Source: Dama dama | Taxonomy: Eukaryota; Chordata; Mammalia; Artiodactyla; Cervidae | Length of the DNA stretch: 64,000 nucleotides | Direction: 5' to 3' | Assembly (NCBI RefSeq): GCF_033118175.1 | Contig: NC_083689.1 | Coordinates: 23,356,501-23,420,500, forward strand | Shown: positions 42,491 to 53,749 of the stretch, in pieces | Layout: each line of letters opens with the position of its first letter | How positions within the stretch are numbered: the first letter of the stretch is position 1 | Made by a program: the position numbers and the translations under genes | Notes under the pieces: model-generated | Told to the model about the DNA's origin: nothing | Databases searched by the model: none | Seen by the model: only the letters and a program-made list of their open reading frames with translations

Positions 42491-42835
42491 ACCCATGACC
42501 TGCAGGTGCCCCGGTCACTGCCCTAGAATCTGTTGCTCCAGCCTCACTGGTTTCCTGCCTGATCCTCCATCATGAATCCCATACCCACACTTTACCCTTT
42601 ATCCTCACACCTGGGAACATGCCCATCCTTATTCAGATCTCTGTTCTCTACCACCTCCTTGGAATAATTCTCCCTGATGATCATTTCAATAAAAGAACTG
42701 ACCCCTTAGACAAACTTAGTCTTGGTCTGATGCTATGGGGTTTCTTGGGGTCTCTTGCCTTTTGCCATTTGGGGGCTATTTTACAACTATGTACATTGTA
42801 GAAAATGGATGCTTATGGCAATGATTCTTTTTGTT

Positions 42836-42970
42836 TCTGTTATTTATTTATTATTATTTTTGGCCACTTTACATGGCTTTTGGGATCTCAGTTCCCTAAC
42901 CAGGGATTGAACCCGGGACCATGGCAGTGAAAGTACAGAGTCCTAACCACTACACTACCGGGAAATTCCT
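42836..42970 (-). mobile_element. CHR SINE, minus strand
   Basis: TTATTTATTTATTATTATTT head and ACTACACTACCGGGAAATTC end. Flanks TGGCAATGATTCTTTTT and TGGCAATCATTCATTT are a likely target duplication. Confidence 0.83.
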
Positions 42971-43000
42971 TGGCAATCATTCATTTAAAAAAAAAAATTG

Positions 43001-43480
43001 TTGTTGTTCAGTCACTAAGTCATGTCTGACTCTTTGCAACCACATAGACTGCAGCACACCAGGCTTCCCTGTCCTTCACCATCTCCTAGAGTTTGCTCAA
43101 ACTCTTGTTCATTGAACCAGTGATGCTATCCAACCATCTCATCGTCTGTTACCCGCTTCTCCTCCTGTCCTCAATGTTTCCCAGAATCAGGGTCTTTTCC
43201 AATGAGTCGGCTCTTTGCATCATGTGGCCAAAGTATTGGAACTTCAGCTTCAACATCATTTCTTCCAATGAATATTCAGGGTTGATTTCCTTTAGGACTG
43301 ACTGGTTTGATCTCCTTGCTGTCCAGGGGACTCTCAATAGTCTTCTCTAGCACCACAGTTCAAAAGTATAAATTCTTTGGCTTTCAGCCTTCTTTATGGT
43401 CCAACTCTCACATCCATACATGACTACTGGAAAAATCATAGCTTTGACTATATGGACCTTTGTCAGCATATTTTTAAATT
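43001..43480 (-). mobile_element. BovB-derived retroposon, minus strand, longer copy
   Basis: TTGTTGTTCAGTCACTAAGT head. The minus frame at 43149-43337 contains MMLKLKFQYFGHMMQRADSL. The copy extends through CACATCCATACATGACTACT. Confidence 0.87.
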
Positions 43481-43494
43481 TTTCTTCCCCAATT

Positions 43495-43632
43495 CATTTA
43501 TTTTCTTATTTTTAATAATTTACTCTTTGACCACACAGCATGTGGGATCTTAGTTCCCAGACCAGGGATCAAACCTGTACCCCTTACAGTGGAAGCACAG
43601 AGTCTTAATCACTGCACTGCCAGGGAAGTCCC
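43495..43632 (-). mobile_element. CHR SINE, minus strand
   Basis: CATGTGGGATCTTAGTTCCC and CACTGCACTGCCAGGGAAGT. Confidence 0.85.
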
Positions 43633-43639
43633 TGGTAAT

Positions 43640-44350
43640 GATTCTTGTCAAGAGAGATACAAATTAATTGTGCACAATCGTGTCTTGCTTCTGTCTGTAA
43701 TTCATCCAAGCATTGCTCACCTGTCTCTATGTGAATGTTCTTTGGATTTTCCTTTGAACCTATTGTAACACCTTGCTGGTTCCCTCATTAATGAATGAAT
43801 GAAATAAAATCTTTTGACCTGTGTTCATTTAAAAAAAAAAAAAAAGGCCCCAGGCCCCCATCACTGTCTATTCAGTTTCTCTGGTAACTGTCTTCAGTGA
43901 ATCACTGATAATTTTCTGAAATTCTCTATGTATGTGTCTATTTGCTTGTTATCCATATTCTCCACTAGAATGTGAGCCAGAGATTGGGAACTTGGTCCAT
44001 GGGAGGTGCCAAGGGCTAGCTAAGTGGGTTTCCAGGCAGACCAACCACTGAGCAGAACATTCTAGAATTGTCAGGGTGTCCACATTAGGCTCAGTGACAC
44101 CCCTAGGTTTTAAGACCTGCCTACAATCCTGCCATTTTCAAAAAAGAAATGCTTACCCCAGCTTTCTTTCCCAGAACTTCTAGAAATATCAGCTAGGATT
44201 CCCAAGACTTGTGTGCAAACTTCTTCAACACCTCAATCTGTGAGCTCCCTGGGCCCAGTGACAGACCCCAATGACATCCTCAACAGCCAGGGAATGCCCC
44301 CTATCCACGCCCTCTTGGATCTTGGTTGAGAGAACAGTCAATGCCTGAAA
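43640..44350. other. Unassigned intergenic sequence
   Basis: No gene or clear repeat recognised apart from a short A-run near 43,830-43,845. Confidence 0.4.
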
Positions 44351-44351
44351 A

Positions 44352-44720
44352 CATAATCTAAATGGGAAAAGACTTTGACAAAGAATATATACATGTACAT
44401 GTATGGGCTTCCCCAGTGGCTCAGTGGTGAAGAATCCACCTGCAATGAAGGAGACACAGGAGACGTAAGTTTGCTCACTGGGTCGGGAAGATCCCCTGGA
44501 GGAGGACATAACAACCCACTCCAGTATTCTTGCCTGGAGAATCCCATAGACAGAGGAGTCTAGTGGACCAAGTCCAAAGGGTCACAAAGAATTGGACACA
44601 ACTGAAGCAACTGAGCATGCATACATATGTGTAACTGAGTTACTTTATTGTATACTTGAAACTAATACAATATTGTTAAGCAACTGTGCTCCAACATTAA
44701 AAAACAAACAAACAAAAAAT
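44352..44720 (+). mobile_element. Ruminant L1 3' end split by Bov-tA
   Basis: Left piece 44352-44403 (AATCTAAATGGGAAAAGACT) and right piece 44626-44720 (GTAACTGAGTTACTTTATTG to the AACAAACAAACAAA tail) form one L1-BT-like 3' end around a Bov-tA. Confidence 0.75.
44404..44625 (+). mobile_element. Bov-tA SINE nested in L1
   Basis: GGGCTTCCCCAGTGGCTCAG, GATCCCCTGGAGGAGGACAT and GGACACAACTGAAGCAACTG. Confidence 0.9.
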
Positions 44721-44849
44721 GCAACTAAAGACATTTGATCCAAGTTGCCAAGTGCCTTGTCTGCTGGCTGCTTTGTAAGCCTGTGAAAGAGATATGGTGC
44801 TTGCCACCATTGGTATATTGAGGCCCAGGGGATGGAAGAAGATATTCAT

Positions 44850-45458
44850 GCAAATAGACATTAAAAGAAAGCTAGAGCAGCAATAGTCATATCAGACAAA
44901 AATAGACTTTAAAATAAGGACTGTTGTAAAAGACAAAGAAGGACAGTATATAGTGATCAAGGAATCAATCAAGAAGAAAATATAACAATTGTAAACATAT
45001 ACACATCCAACATAGGAGCACTTCAGTATATATTTGCCATATATATATGGCAAATATCAACAACCATAAAGGGATAAATGACAGTAACACAATATTAGTC
45101 AGTAGTGGGGGACTTTAACACCCCACTTTCATCAATGGACAGATCATTCAGACAGAAAATCAACAAGGAAACACAGGCCTTAAACAGCACATTAGACCAG
45201 ATGGACTTTAATTAATATTAATAGAGTGTTTCATCCAAAAGTGGCAGAATACACATTCTTCTCAAGTGCACATGGAACATTCTCCAGGATTGACCACATG
45301 CTGGGTCACAGAGCAAGCCTTGGTAAATTTAAGAAAATTGATATCATATCAAGCATCGTTTCTGATCACAACACTATGAAATTAGAAATAAGTTACAAAG
45401 AAAAAAAAATAGCAAAAAAATACAAACATGTGGAAACTAACAATATGCTACTAAACTG
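44850..45458 (+). pseudogene. L1 ORF2 endonuclease-region fragment
   Basis: The frame at 45226-45459 reads TFFSSAHGTFSRIDHMLG and then IVSDHNTMKLEISY, the end of the L1 AP-endonuclease domain with its SDH motif. Upstream sequence in other frames carries the preceding part, including an in-frame stop near 45,212. 5' and 3' truncated, inactive. Confidence 0.8.
45030..45057. repeat. 28-bp perfect palindrome
   Basis: The arm ATATTTGCCATATA is followed directly by its exact complement TATATGGCAAATAT with no spacer, inside the L1 fragment. It could extrude as a cruciform. Confidence 0.9.
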
Positions 45459-45535
45459 AGGCCCAGGGTGGGAGGGTCCAACCTGGGCTGCAGAATCAGA
45501 ACAAGAGGGTTGGTCTCAAGAAATGCCAGCTTTGG

Positions 45536-45840
45536 GACTTCCCTGGTGGTCTTGTGGTTAGGAATCTGCCTTGTAATGAAGAGGACACTGGTTTGATCCT
45601 TGGTCTGGGAAGATCCCATATGCCTCAGGGTAACTAAACCCGTGCACCACAGCTACTGAGCCAGCTCTCCAGAGCCCATGAACTGCAATTACTGAAGCCT
45701 GAGCACCTAGAGCCTATGGGCCCCACCAAGAGGAGCCACCGCAGTGAGAAACCCATGCCCTGCAACAAAGAGTAGCCCCTGCTTACCACAATTAGAAAAA
45801 GCCCAGGTGCAGCAATAAATAAATCTTTTTTTAAAAGAAT
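45536..45840 (+). mobile_element. CHR SINE, long form
   Basis: GGGACTTCCCTGGTGGTCTT, CACCACAGCTACTGAGCCAG, CCCCTGCTTACCACAATTAG and tail GCAATAAATAAATC. Confidence 0.9.
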
Positions 45841-45914
45841 TGTGTCAGCTGCAAAATACTCCTCTATCAAAAAATAAAGCCATTGTAAACCAACTCTACT
45901 TCCATAAAAAAGTA

Positions 45915-45998
45915 ATTATATATATATATATATAACATATATATATAACATTTATATATATATGTAACATTTTCTATATATATATAATATTTACTGAG
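45915..45998. repeat. Interrupted (AT)n microsatellite
   Basis: Repeated TATATATATATA blocks separated by ACAT-type units. Likely length-variable. Confidence 0.9.
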
Positions 45999-46985
45999 GC
46001 ATAATTCACATGCTAAACAATTCACCCTTTTAAAGTATGTAATTCAGTGGTTTCCAGTATAGTCACAGAGTTATAAAATCATGGCCACTATCTACTTCCC
46101 AAACATTTTCATCACCCCCAAAAGAAACTTCATTTCTATTGGTATTCGTTCCCCACCCAGTTCTCCCCAACACCTCCCAGGTCCAGGCATCCACTAACCC
46201 ATATTCTGTCTCTGTATTTGCTTGTTCTGGACATTTTGTATAAGTGGAATTATACACTGTGTGGCCTTTTGTGTCTGGTTTGTTTCACTGAGCATTCTAT
46301 TTTCAAGGTTCATTCACACTGTAGCCTATATCAGTGCTTCACTCCTTTTTAAGGCTGAATAATATTCTATTGTATGGATGGACCACATTTGATTTATCCA
46401 TTCATCAGTTGATGGACATCTGGACTGTTTCTACCTTTGGCTATTAGGAATAATGCTGTTATAGATATTCGTGTTCTCATTTCCCTTGGGTAGAGACACC
46501 TAGGAGTGGAATTGCTGGATGGTATGGTGGCTGTCTCTTTCACCACTTGGGAAACTGCCAAACTCTTTTCCACAGCAGCTGTAACATTTTACGTCCCCAC
46601 CAGCTACAAATGAGGGTTCCAGTTTCTCCCCCATCCTCATCAATGCTTGTTCTGGTCTGTCTTTTTGATTCAAGCCACCCTAGCAGGGGTGAAGTGGTGT
46701 CTCCTTGTGGTTTTGATTTGCATTTCCCTGATGACTAGTGATGTTGGGTAACTTTTCATGAGCTTGATTGGTTATTTATGTTTCTTTCTTTTTTTTAGAA
46801 ATGTCTATTTAAATCCTTTACCTTTAAAAAAAATTGGTAGTGTTTTTATTGTTGAGTTTAAGACTTCTTTATATATCATATAAACAGTAGACCCTTATCA
46901 GATCTGCAATTTGCAAATGTTTTCTCCCATTCTGTGGGTTTTTCTTTCACTTTCTCGATGGTGTTCTTTCAAACACATAGGTTCA
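45998..46985 (-). mobile_element. Long old L1 3' region, antisense
   Basis: About 1 kb in the standard inverted order: ACAATTCACCCTTTTAAAGT, GGCTGAATAATATTCTATTG, GAGTGGAATTGCTGGATGGT, TCTCCCATTCTGTGGGTTTT. Confidence 0.85.
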
Positions 46986-46989
46986 AAAT

Positions 46990-47750
46990 ACTTCAGACAT
47001 AATTTTTATTTTATTATAAGTCATAAGTGCAAGATACAAAATTCAAAAGATCAAAGAGAGTGAACAGAAGCTGTCTCAGTCTGCTTCCCATCCCAAAAGC
47101 AACCCCTGTTGATGGTCAAAAGAGTTATCTGTTCAAATGTTATATAACTTTGCAGCCTAGCGCTCGTAATTGGAATTTAAGTCCCTTTGCTCAAATGCTG
47201 TGTGTATTTGGTAAATTTGCCAAGTTTACACTCTCTGGGTCTTCAATGTCTTTATCGTGTACATCAGGGATGATAATCCTGGGTTCCACAGATGGACTAA
47301 AACAGCACACAAAAGTGGAATTCAGAAAAGGAGAGCTGGTATTACAACTCACCCTAGACCAAATCTATTTTGAGGCAAGTTTCAAATATTTAACAATTTT
47401 TATATTGCTTTATTGCTATGATGGAGTTGGTCCTGATACATTCCAAGAACCCTTTAGCCAAGCATCTTAAGTAGGGGTCTGCCAATGAGATTTAAAAAAA
47501 AAAAAAAAAAAGCCTTGAGTGTGTGTGAAGTTTTTACCTTGGGAGATGTGGGTCTCACCTCTATCCTGGCCAGGAACAGCGGATGGCGGTCAGGGTACAG
47601 CCCAAATAAAAATAATAATGACAGCAATAACAACATAATCCCATCTGTCCTGTGTTGAGGACCTCCCACCAGTAGGTACCATGCTGTTTAAGTATGTTAC
47701 ATGTACCATCTTGATTCTTCTTTGTCACAATCCTAGGAAGCCTCTACCAT
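46990..47750. other. Unassigned intergenic sequence
   Basis: A 147-codon open frame (47027-47470) lies here, but its predicted protein shows no family features and the base composition is that of AT-rich intergenic DNA. No gene called. Confidence 0.4.
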
Positions 47751-47759
47751 TACTCTTTT

Positions 47760-47912
47760 TAATTTTTAAAATAAAATTTTTAAAAAGTTTTATTATTTTT
47801 TTGGACATGTTGTGGCATTTGAGGGAATCTTAGTTCCCTGACCAGGGATCAAACATGTGCCCACTGTAGTGGAAGCTTGAAGTCTTAACCACTGGACCAC
47901 CAGGGAAGTCTC
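47760..47912 (-). mobile_element. CHR SINE, minus strand
   Basis: AT-rich head, GGGAATCTTAGTTCCCTGAC and ACCACTGGACCACCAGGGAA. It is the last young SINE before the ZBTB7A island. Confidence 0.87.
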
Positions 47913-48209
47913 TATGATTATTCTCTACAGAGGACTCTGAGGATCAGAGAGGTTAAGTAGTCTTCCCAAGGTCACACAGCCACTCAATCTTTTATACTTT
48001 ATTAGGTTTTTTAACTAGCATCTGCTTGGGTATCTTTATGGGGGGCAGGGGAGGGGGTGGAACTGAGGAGTGGGGGCTAGGACAAAGCTTTACCCACCTC
48101 CCTCTCTTTTCATTGCAGGGGCAGGAATGGGCACAGGGTATGCCATTCTGGCATTTCCTCAAGGACCTGCCTGCAGACCCTCTGGCAGGGTCCAGAGACA
48201 GATGAAGCT

Positions 48210-48345
48210 GGATCCAACATCCTTGGGCTCTCTCCCTCTCTGGGTCTCAATTTCCTCAAATGTAAAATGGAAATCACATAATCCCTGCTCTTTCCTGGGA
48301 CCTGATAAGGATTAGATTCAATGCCAATCTTACATGTAAGTTCTC
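48210..48345 (+). mobile_element. MIR SINE fragment
   Basis: TGGGTCTCAATTTCCTCAAA and GATAAGGATTAGATTCAATG, typical MIR 3' portion. Confidence 0.55.
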
Positions 48346-50289
48346 TTGCCCCTTCTGAGTCAGGTTATCAACTGCCGAGAAGAGTACCAGATATCTGAGG
48401 CTGGGTGGTTCAGAGGGGACACTGAGTGACCCCTCTCTGGCTGAGTGGGTGGAGCTTGCGGGATGGCAAGGAAGACCATTTAGGACGAAGGTCTGAGCTT
48501 CAGGTATCTACAGAGCCCAAGTGCTATCATGGGACCTGCAAACTGTGTTTCTGCTTGGCCCTTCTCCTCCCAGGGTGGATGAGAGGGTGGTTTAAAGAAG
48601 GAAGAGGGCTTATTTCCCAGGCAGGGTCGTTAGAGCAAAGTCCCTGGGTTCCGCCCTCACTCTGGATGGCTGTGGCCCCTCCCTCAGTCCCTTTCCACCT
48701 ACCCAGGGGCTGGTTTCAGGCTGCAAGTCCTGGGGCTGTCACTTCCCTTCTGGGGACCTCCAGGGTTTCCCCTTAAAGACAAATTATTAATATAAAAGCC
48801 CATTCACCCCGTTTGGGAGTCGAAAGGCAGTAAGGTGCAGGAGGTTGGGGTGGAGAGGTGGAAAGCTTTGAAGTCAGAGACGGACAGATGTGCGTTTCAC
48901 TAACGGCAGTGGAACTTTCCTGCATGTAAGGTAATGGTGGTAAAAAATGATAATAACAAGAAACAATGATCATGGTCATGGCATTAGATGCTGGAATGGA
49001 AGTAAACAGGACCCCGGACAGAGCCAGCCACCTGAGAAGCGCTCAGTAAACGACCGCTGTGGAGCAGGTGCCAGCCCTCTCCGACCAAGGAAATGAGGAA
49101 GGGGGAAACTGAGGCGCAGAGCCCCCGCCAGGCGGCTGATCGCACCAGTCAGCCCTGCTCCGGTGCCTACTGTGTGCAGCGGGCAGGCGGCCTGGCCGGG
49201 TCATTCTGTTCTCACCGCTCGTCCCCCTCCTCCCCCTCCCCCGTCCCCCCGCCGGACCTCTCCCACGACCGGGGAGGAAGTGGGAGAAATGGACAGGGGA
49301 AAAAAAAATGTTGGGCTGAGCCAACGCCTCCCCACTCCCCACCTCCGCCCCTCCCGAGCCACGCAGACCCTTGCGGGAGCGGACCGCAGAACTCAGGCGT
49401 CCGGGACCGGGGCCGCGTCCCGCCCAGTGGCCCGCAGTTGGGTGGGGGAACTTGGAAAGCCGGGAAAACAACAGCCCAGCCCGCCCCTCGCCAACCCCTA
49501 CCCCCGCTACGCCCCTTGGCGCAGCGGACGGAGGCGACTCCTTTATATAATCGCGGGCGAGCAGGTTGGCTGTTTCATTTAGGGACCCGGGAGCCCAGAG
49601 GACCCGAGCCGTCAGCCGAAAGCCCGCCCCCGGGTCCCCTTCCGCAGCTGGGCAAACTGAGGCCCCCAGAGAGGGCGGGCGCCAGGCCCGCGGTCCCCAC
49701 CCCTTCGCCCCCCACCCACCCCCAGCAGCCAGGGCAGCCGCGACCCACGCCCGCGTCGGTCCTCGCAGTGCGCACAGCCCTCCCCGCCCCCGCTGCCATC
49801 CTGCCACGCCCCAGGCGTCGGGGGCAAAGCCCGCGCCCCCCCTCACCCGCCTCCGGGCAGAGGCTGGGGGCCTGTTTATCTGGAGGCCCCCACCCCCCCT
49901 CCACCCCGGGGGGCCCGCTCCCCCCGCGCCCCGGGGAGCTCTGGGGCCAGATAAGCTGGCAGGCTGGCACGGCGCCGCGCAGCGGGGCGGAGAGGTCAGA
50001 GGAGGGGGGGCGCGCCGGGGGCGGGCTGGACCCCCCCCCCAACTTGACAAAACCTAATAACAGCCCGGTCTCCCCGGCGCAGCGGGCGAAGCCCCACGGG
50101 AGGGCAGAGACGTGGCAAGAGGGGACCTGCCGAGCCTGTTCTGGCCTCTGAGGCCGGGGTGGGGGGGGCGGGCAGGGCGTGGGGGGGGCCGGCGGCTGCG
50201 GCACCTTTAAGACAAGGGAGGACCCCTCTTGCCCTCGGAGAAACCAGGAAGGGAGTCGCGAGCATCATACGGGGCTTTGGCTGTACTGT

Positions 50290-50467
50290 ACAGTTACTGT
50301 AGGGGCAGTGACGCCGCCGCCGGAGCGAGGGAGCGACGAGGGGAGAGCCAGCGAGGGGAGAGCGAGACGCGGACCCCAGAGGCGAGCGGCCAAGGAACCC
50401 AGTCCGAACTCCGGGCCCCGGCCCCGCGCGCCCCGGCCCCGGCCCGGCCCCGGCCCGGCCCCGCGAG
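50290..50467 (+). other. ZBTB7A: ZBTB7A non-coding exon 1 (start approximate)
   Basis: GC-rich leader sequence ending CCGCGAG before an excellent donor GTAAGT at 50468. The end of the exon is well supported by the splice site; the 5' end is an estimate. The last 55 nt are almost pure GGCCC/GGCCCC repeats. No long in-frame coding is expected, since the ZBTB7A start codon is in the next exon. Confidence 0.6.
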
Positions 50468-51589
50468 GTAAGTCAGCGCCCGACGCGGCCCCCAGCGCGG
50501 GGACGGGCCGGGGGCACTGCGCCCACCGCTGCCCTCTCGGGAAGGGGCGATCCCCGGAGCCGGGGACGTTCCGCAAGTTTCAGAGGAGGGGGTGGTTGGC
50601 AGCTGCCCGGAGGCGGGAGGCGCCCTGGATCCCGAGCTCGGGGAGGGGGCGCCGCCCGGGAAGGGGTATTGGGGGCGAAGTGCACGGGTTTGTGCGGCAG
50701 CCCCCCCGCCTCCGTGCATGGTTTTTGGGGGCTCCCAGGCGCGCGGGGAGAGGGGGAGGGGAAGCGGGGCTGCATTGAGGGTGGGGGGAGCCGGCGTGGG
50801 GAGATAGGGGGCGCGTCGCATGCTAAGTTTGCAGCTGGGTACTGGGGGCGCTCTTGCCCCCCGGGGGCCTATTCGGTGTTGCGTGCATACGTTGGAGTTG
50901 GCCAGGATTGAGCTCCATGGGGGATGGGGGGGAGGGGGCTGAAAAAACAGGGAGGGGGGCTTTGCAAAGGAGGGGGAAGGGGTGGGGTGTCCGGGTGGGC
51001 GGGCGCGGCCGCTGGGGCCTCTGGGCGTCGTAGTTCCCCCGCGCTTGTGGCTGGCAGGTGGCAGGCGGCTAGGACTACTAGTTCCAGGGTGCCCTGCGCC
51101 GGCAGCCCGCCGCGGTCCGCGGGTAGGGGCGGTGCGGAGGAGGGGCGGTGAGCGGCGGGCTGGCGAGCCAATGACCGCGGGCCGATAGCGCGGCGCGGCT
51201 CGAGGGCGGTCCCTGCCGGTCCGGGGGCGGGGCCTGGAGCCGGGCTCCCCTTGCCGGGGGCCGGTGGCGGTCCCCGGCTTCCGGCTGCGCGGCCCGCGGG
51301 CCGGCCCCCTCCCCGCCCCGGAGCCCCTCCCCGCCTGGTTGTGTAACCGTCCCCAGCCCCCCTCCCCTCAGCCCCCCGCCCCCGGGGGGGGTCACCCACC
51401 AGGCGCTCCCCGGGGAGGGCGGCGGCCCGAGCGGCCGCGAGGCGCAGGCGAGCCCGGGGATGCGCGGCCTAGTGCAGGCTGGGCCCGGGCGTGGGGGAGG
51501 CGGGCGGGCGGACCCAGATCCGGGGTAATTTGCATCGCCCTCCCCCCAGCCCGGGTGGGGATTGGCCGCCGGCGGCGGGGGGTGGCGCG

Positions 51590-51700
51590 GGGCCAGGCTC
51601 ACTGCCGCCTCCCGGCCCCTCGGAGGGAGCCAGCCCAGCCGCAGCCGCCGTCACCGCCGCCGCCGGGGCCGGGCCCCCTCGCCGCTGCCCCGGGAAGGAG
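51590..51700 (+). other. ZBTB7A: Possible alternative ZBTB7A first exon
   Basis: GC-rich stretch ending GGGAAGGAG before a plausible donor GTAGGA at 51701. It lies just downstream of an octamer and an inverted CCAAT box. The exon is inferred from this layout; only transcript data would confirm it. Confidence 0.3.
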
Positions 51701-53749
51701 GTAGGAGCACCCCGCGCTGGCGGCGCGGTGGGGGCCCGCGGGCCGGGGCGGGGGCTGCGCGCTGCGGCCGGGGCGGGGGAGGGGGCCGCTTCCTGCCCCC
51801 GCCCGAGCCTGACTCAGCCTTGGGCGGGGGGACCGGCCTGGCCCCTTGCCCTGCCCGCGCGGCCGTCCGGCCCTGGCCCCGGGTGAGGGGACAGAGAGTA
51901 CCCCTCTCCCCCGCCCGCGCCCCCAAAGCGCGTGACCCCGTCTCCTCTGGCCCGGACACCCCTCCTTCCCCTTGACGCCACCACCACGTGCGAACCCTGA
52001 GCCCGAGCAGAGGAGGGGGTAAGCTGGTGGGATCCGGCCCCTTCCCTCGCCCTCCCTCCCTCCGTGGCCTAGGAACCGGCCCCCTCCCCCAGCCCCGGGC
52101 CTGGGAACCAGGCAGGGGCCTGAGCTGAGCGCTGGGGCCGGTGCACCCCCCTGGGCCCAGGCCTTTGCGGGTCCTGGGAGGCACTGTCCGCGCCGGCTGG
52201 CCGGTGGTGGGGGAGTCCAGTGGCCCGCAGCAAGAGACTGCTGTCCAACCAGGCCCGGGCACCCAGTGGGCGCCTGCTGAATGTTTGGAGAAGGTAGCCA
52301 GCACTTGGCGGGGTGGCAGGGGGAGGCAGGCAACTCTTCTCTTCCCCTAGCCAGGCGGCGGAAGTGAGAGAGGTGCTGGTGCCCCTCCACCGGGTGTGCC
52401 CACCTGGCTCACCCATGGGTGGCGGGCTTGGTTTGCACCGCCCCCCACCCGCCGCCTCCCAGAGCTGGGCCGGAGCAGGCCCGGCCGGAGAGGGCGTCCA
52501 GGATTCCGTGTCAGCCCCCCCCTCCTCCAGCAGGGCCAGGGCGTAACCCCGAGTGCGCCGCTCCCACACTGGGGGGGCCCTCCCCAGGGTCAGCGGATCA
52601 CTTCCTACTGGGGAGTCCAGGCTGGGCTCTGCTGCTGCCCAGGCCTCCAAGGCTCCAGGCTGGGGGCATTCTCCCCCGTGGGCCACCCCCAGTGGGGCCC
52701 TTAGATCAGCCGGGCCTGGCACTTATCGGCTGGGCTCGGGGCTCTGTTTACCGCCAGCCATTGCTGTGGAGACGGGAGCCTGGGGGAGAGGGGGGGGAGC
52801 GGGAGCTGGTGGCTGGAAGAGCGAAGCCCTGGGATCCGCATGCCTAATGAAGGAAAGAGGAGCCATCGGGGACACTGAAATTTTAATTCGTGGGTCACTT
52901 TGGGGGGGTATTTATTATTCAGTCCTGATTGGCTGCATGGTGGCCAGTCAGCACCCTGGCCCCAGGCGGGGAGCCACACAGCCCTTGGCACAGGCCCTCA
53001 GCAAGGGGTGAGTGGCTGCAGGGAACCCCTGCACCCTTTTTTTTGTGTGGCAGACTGAGGCCTGGCCTTGCTCAAGCCTAATCCACTGGGGGCGAGTTCT
53101 ACAGGCAAGAGCTAGTCCTTCTGTGGGCTTTTTTCCTTCCTTCCTTGGACTCTTATGACTGATCCAGAGTCTGTTGGACTGGAGGTGGTCCCTGATGCCA
53201 TGTGAGGGAAACTGAGGCCAGGAAGGAAGGCCCAATACAAGCGTGGGGCCACAGGGCTTAGACAAGCCTCAGAAAGGTGCCGAATGGGGCAGGAGTGACT
53301 GAGGCCCAGGGGAAGCAGAGAGCAGGCCAAGGTCACCCAACCAGAGCTGGGTCTGACCCTTGTGGTCCTACTGCCCAGCTCCAGTGGTATCTAGAGTTCT
53401 CTTCATGTCACAGCCAAGGGGCACCTGCTCACCTGTCTTACAGAGGGCCTGGAGGTTGACAGTAGGCACCTGTCAGCCAAATGGAGCCTCTGCCCCAAGA
53501 GAACTGTGAGGCTCAGAGAGGGGAGGCAAGGTGTCCAAGGTCACACAGCAGGAGCCTCAGCGTCCCAGCATCCCAGGCCCTTCCCACCCCATCTGAGCTG
53601 CAGCCCCACCCCTTGGCACCTTGGTCCTTGGAGATTGTGCGTGTTTTACAACCCATTATTCCCAAGGAGACCCAGGTTGCCTCACAGAGCCAAGACTTGG
53701 GGCCAGGCCCTCTGAAGCAGAGCTGGCCTGAGAAGGGGGTCCACTGGGG

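Larger units (their letters stand above)
49100..52750 (+). promoter_or_regulatory. ZBTB7A: ZBTB7A CpG island and promoter region
   Basis: About 3.6 kb of very CpG-dense DNA surrounding the likely first exons. Motifs seen: TATATAA at 49544-49550, GATA motifs at 49876-49881 (TTATCT) and 49949-49955 (AGATAAG), CCAAT at 51168-51172, octamer ATTTGCAT at 51528-51535, inverted CCAAT at 51561-51565 and many GC boxes. The span suggests more than one start site. Confidence 0.8.

Noticed and set aside
44850..45458. Reverse-transcriptase-related coding sequence as a host gene
   Set aside because: It is an L1 ORF2 endonuclease fragment, truncated at both ends with stops upstream.
47027..47470. 147-codon open frame in the spacer
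   Set aside because: No family features, no promoter or splice context, and AT-rich intergenic composition. Not enough to call a gene.
49043..50204. Long overlapping open frames on both strands (up to 352 codons) in the ZBTB7A island
   Set aside because: Very high GC removes stop codons in every frame. The products are low-complexity Pro/Arg/Gly/Ala with no domain, and frames overlap on both strands.
51026..51090. ZNF143-like sequence (ACTACTAGTTCCAGGGTGCC)
   Set aside because: Only a partial match to the ACTACAATTCCCAGAATGC-type motif, with several mismatches at key positions.
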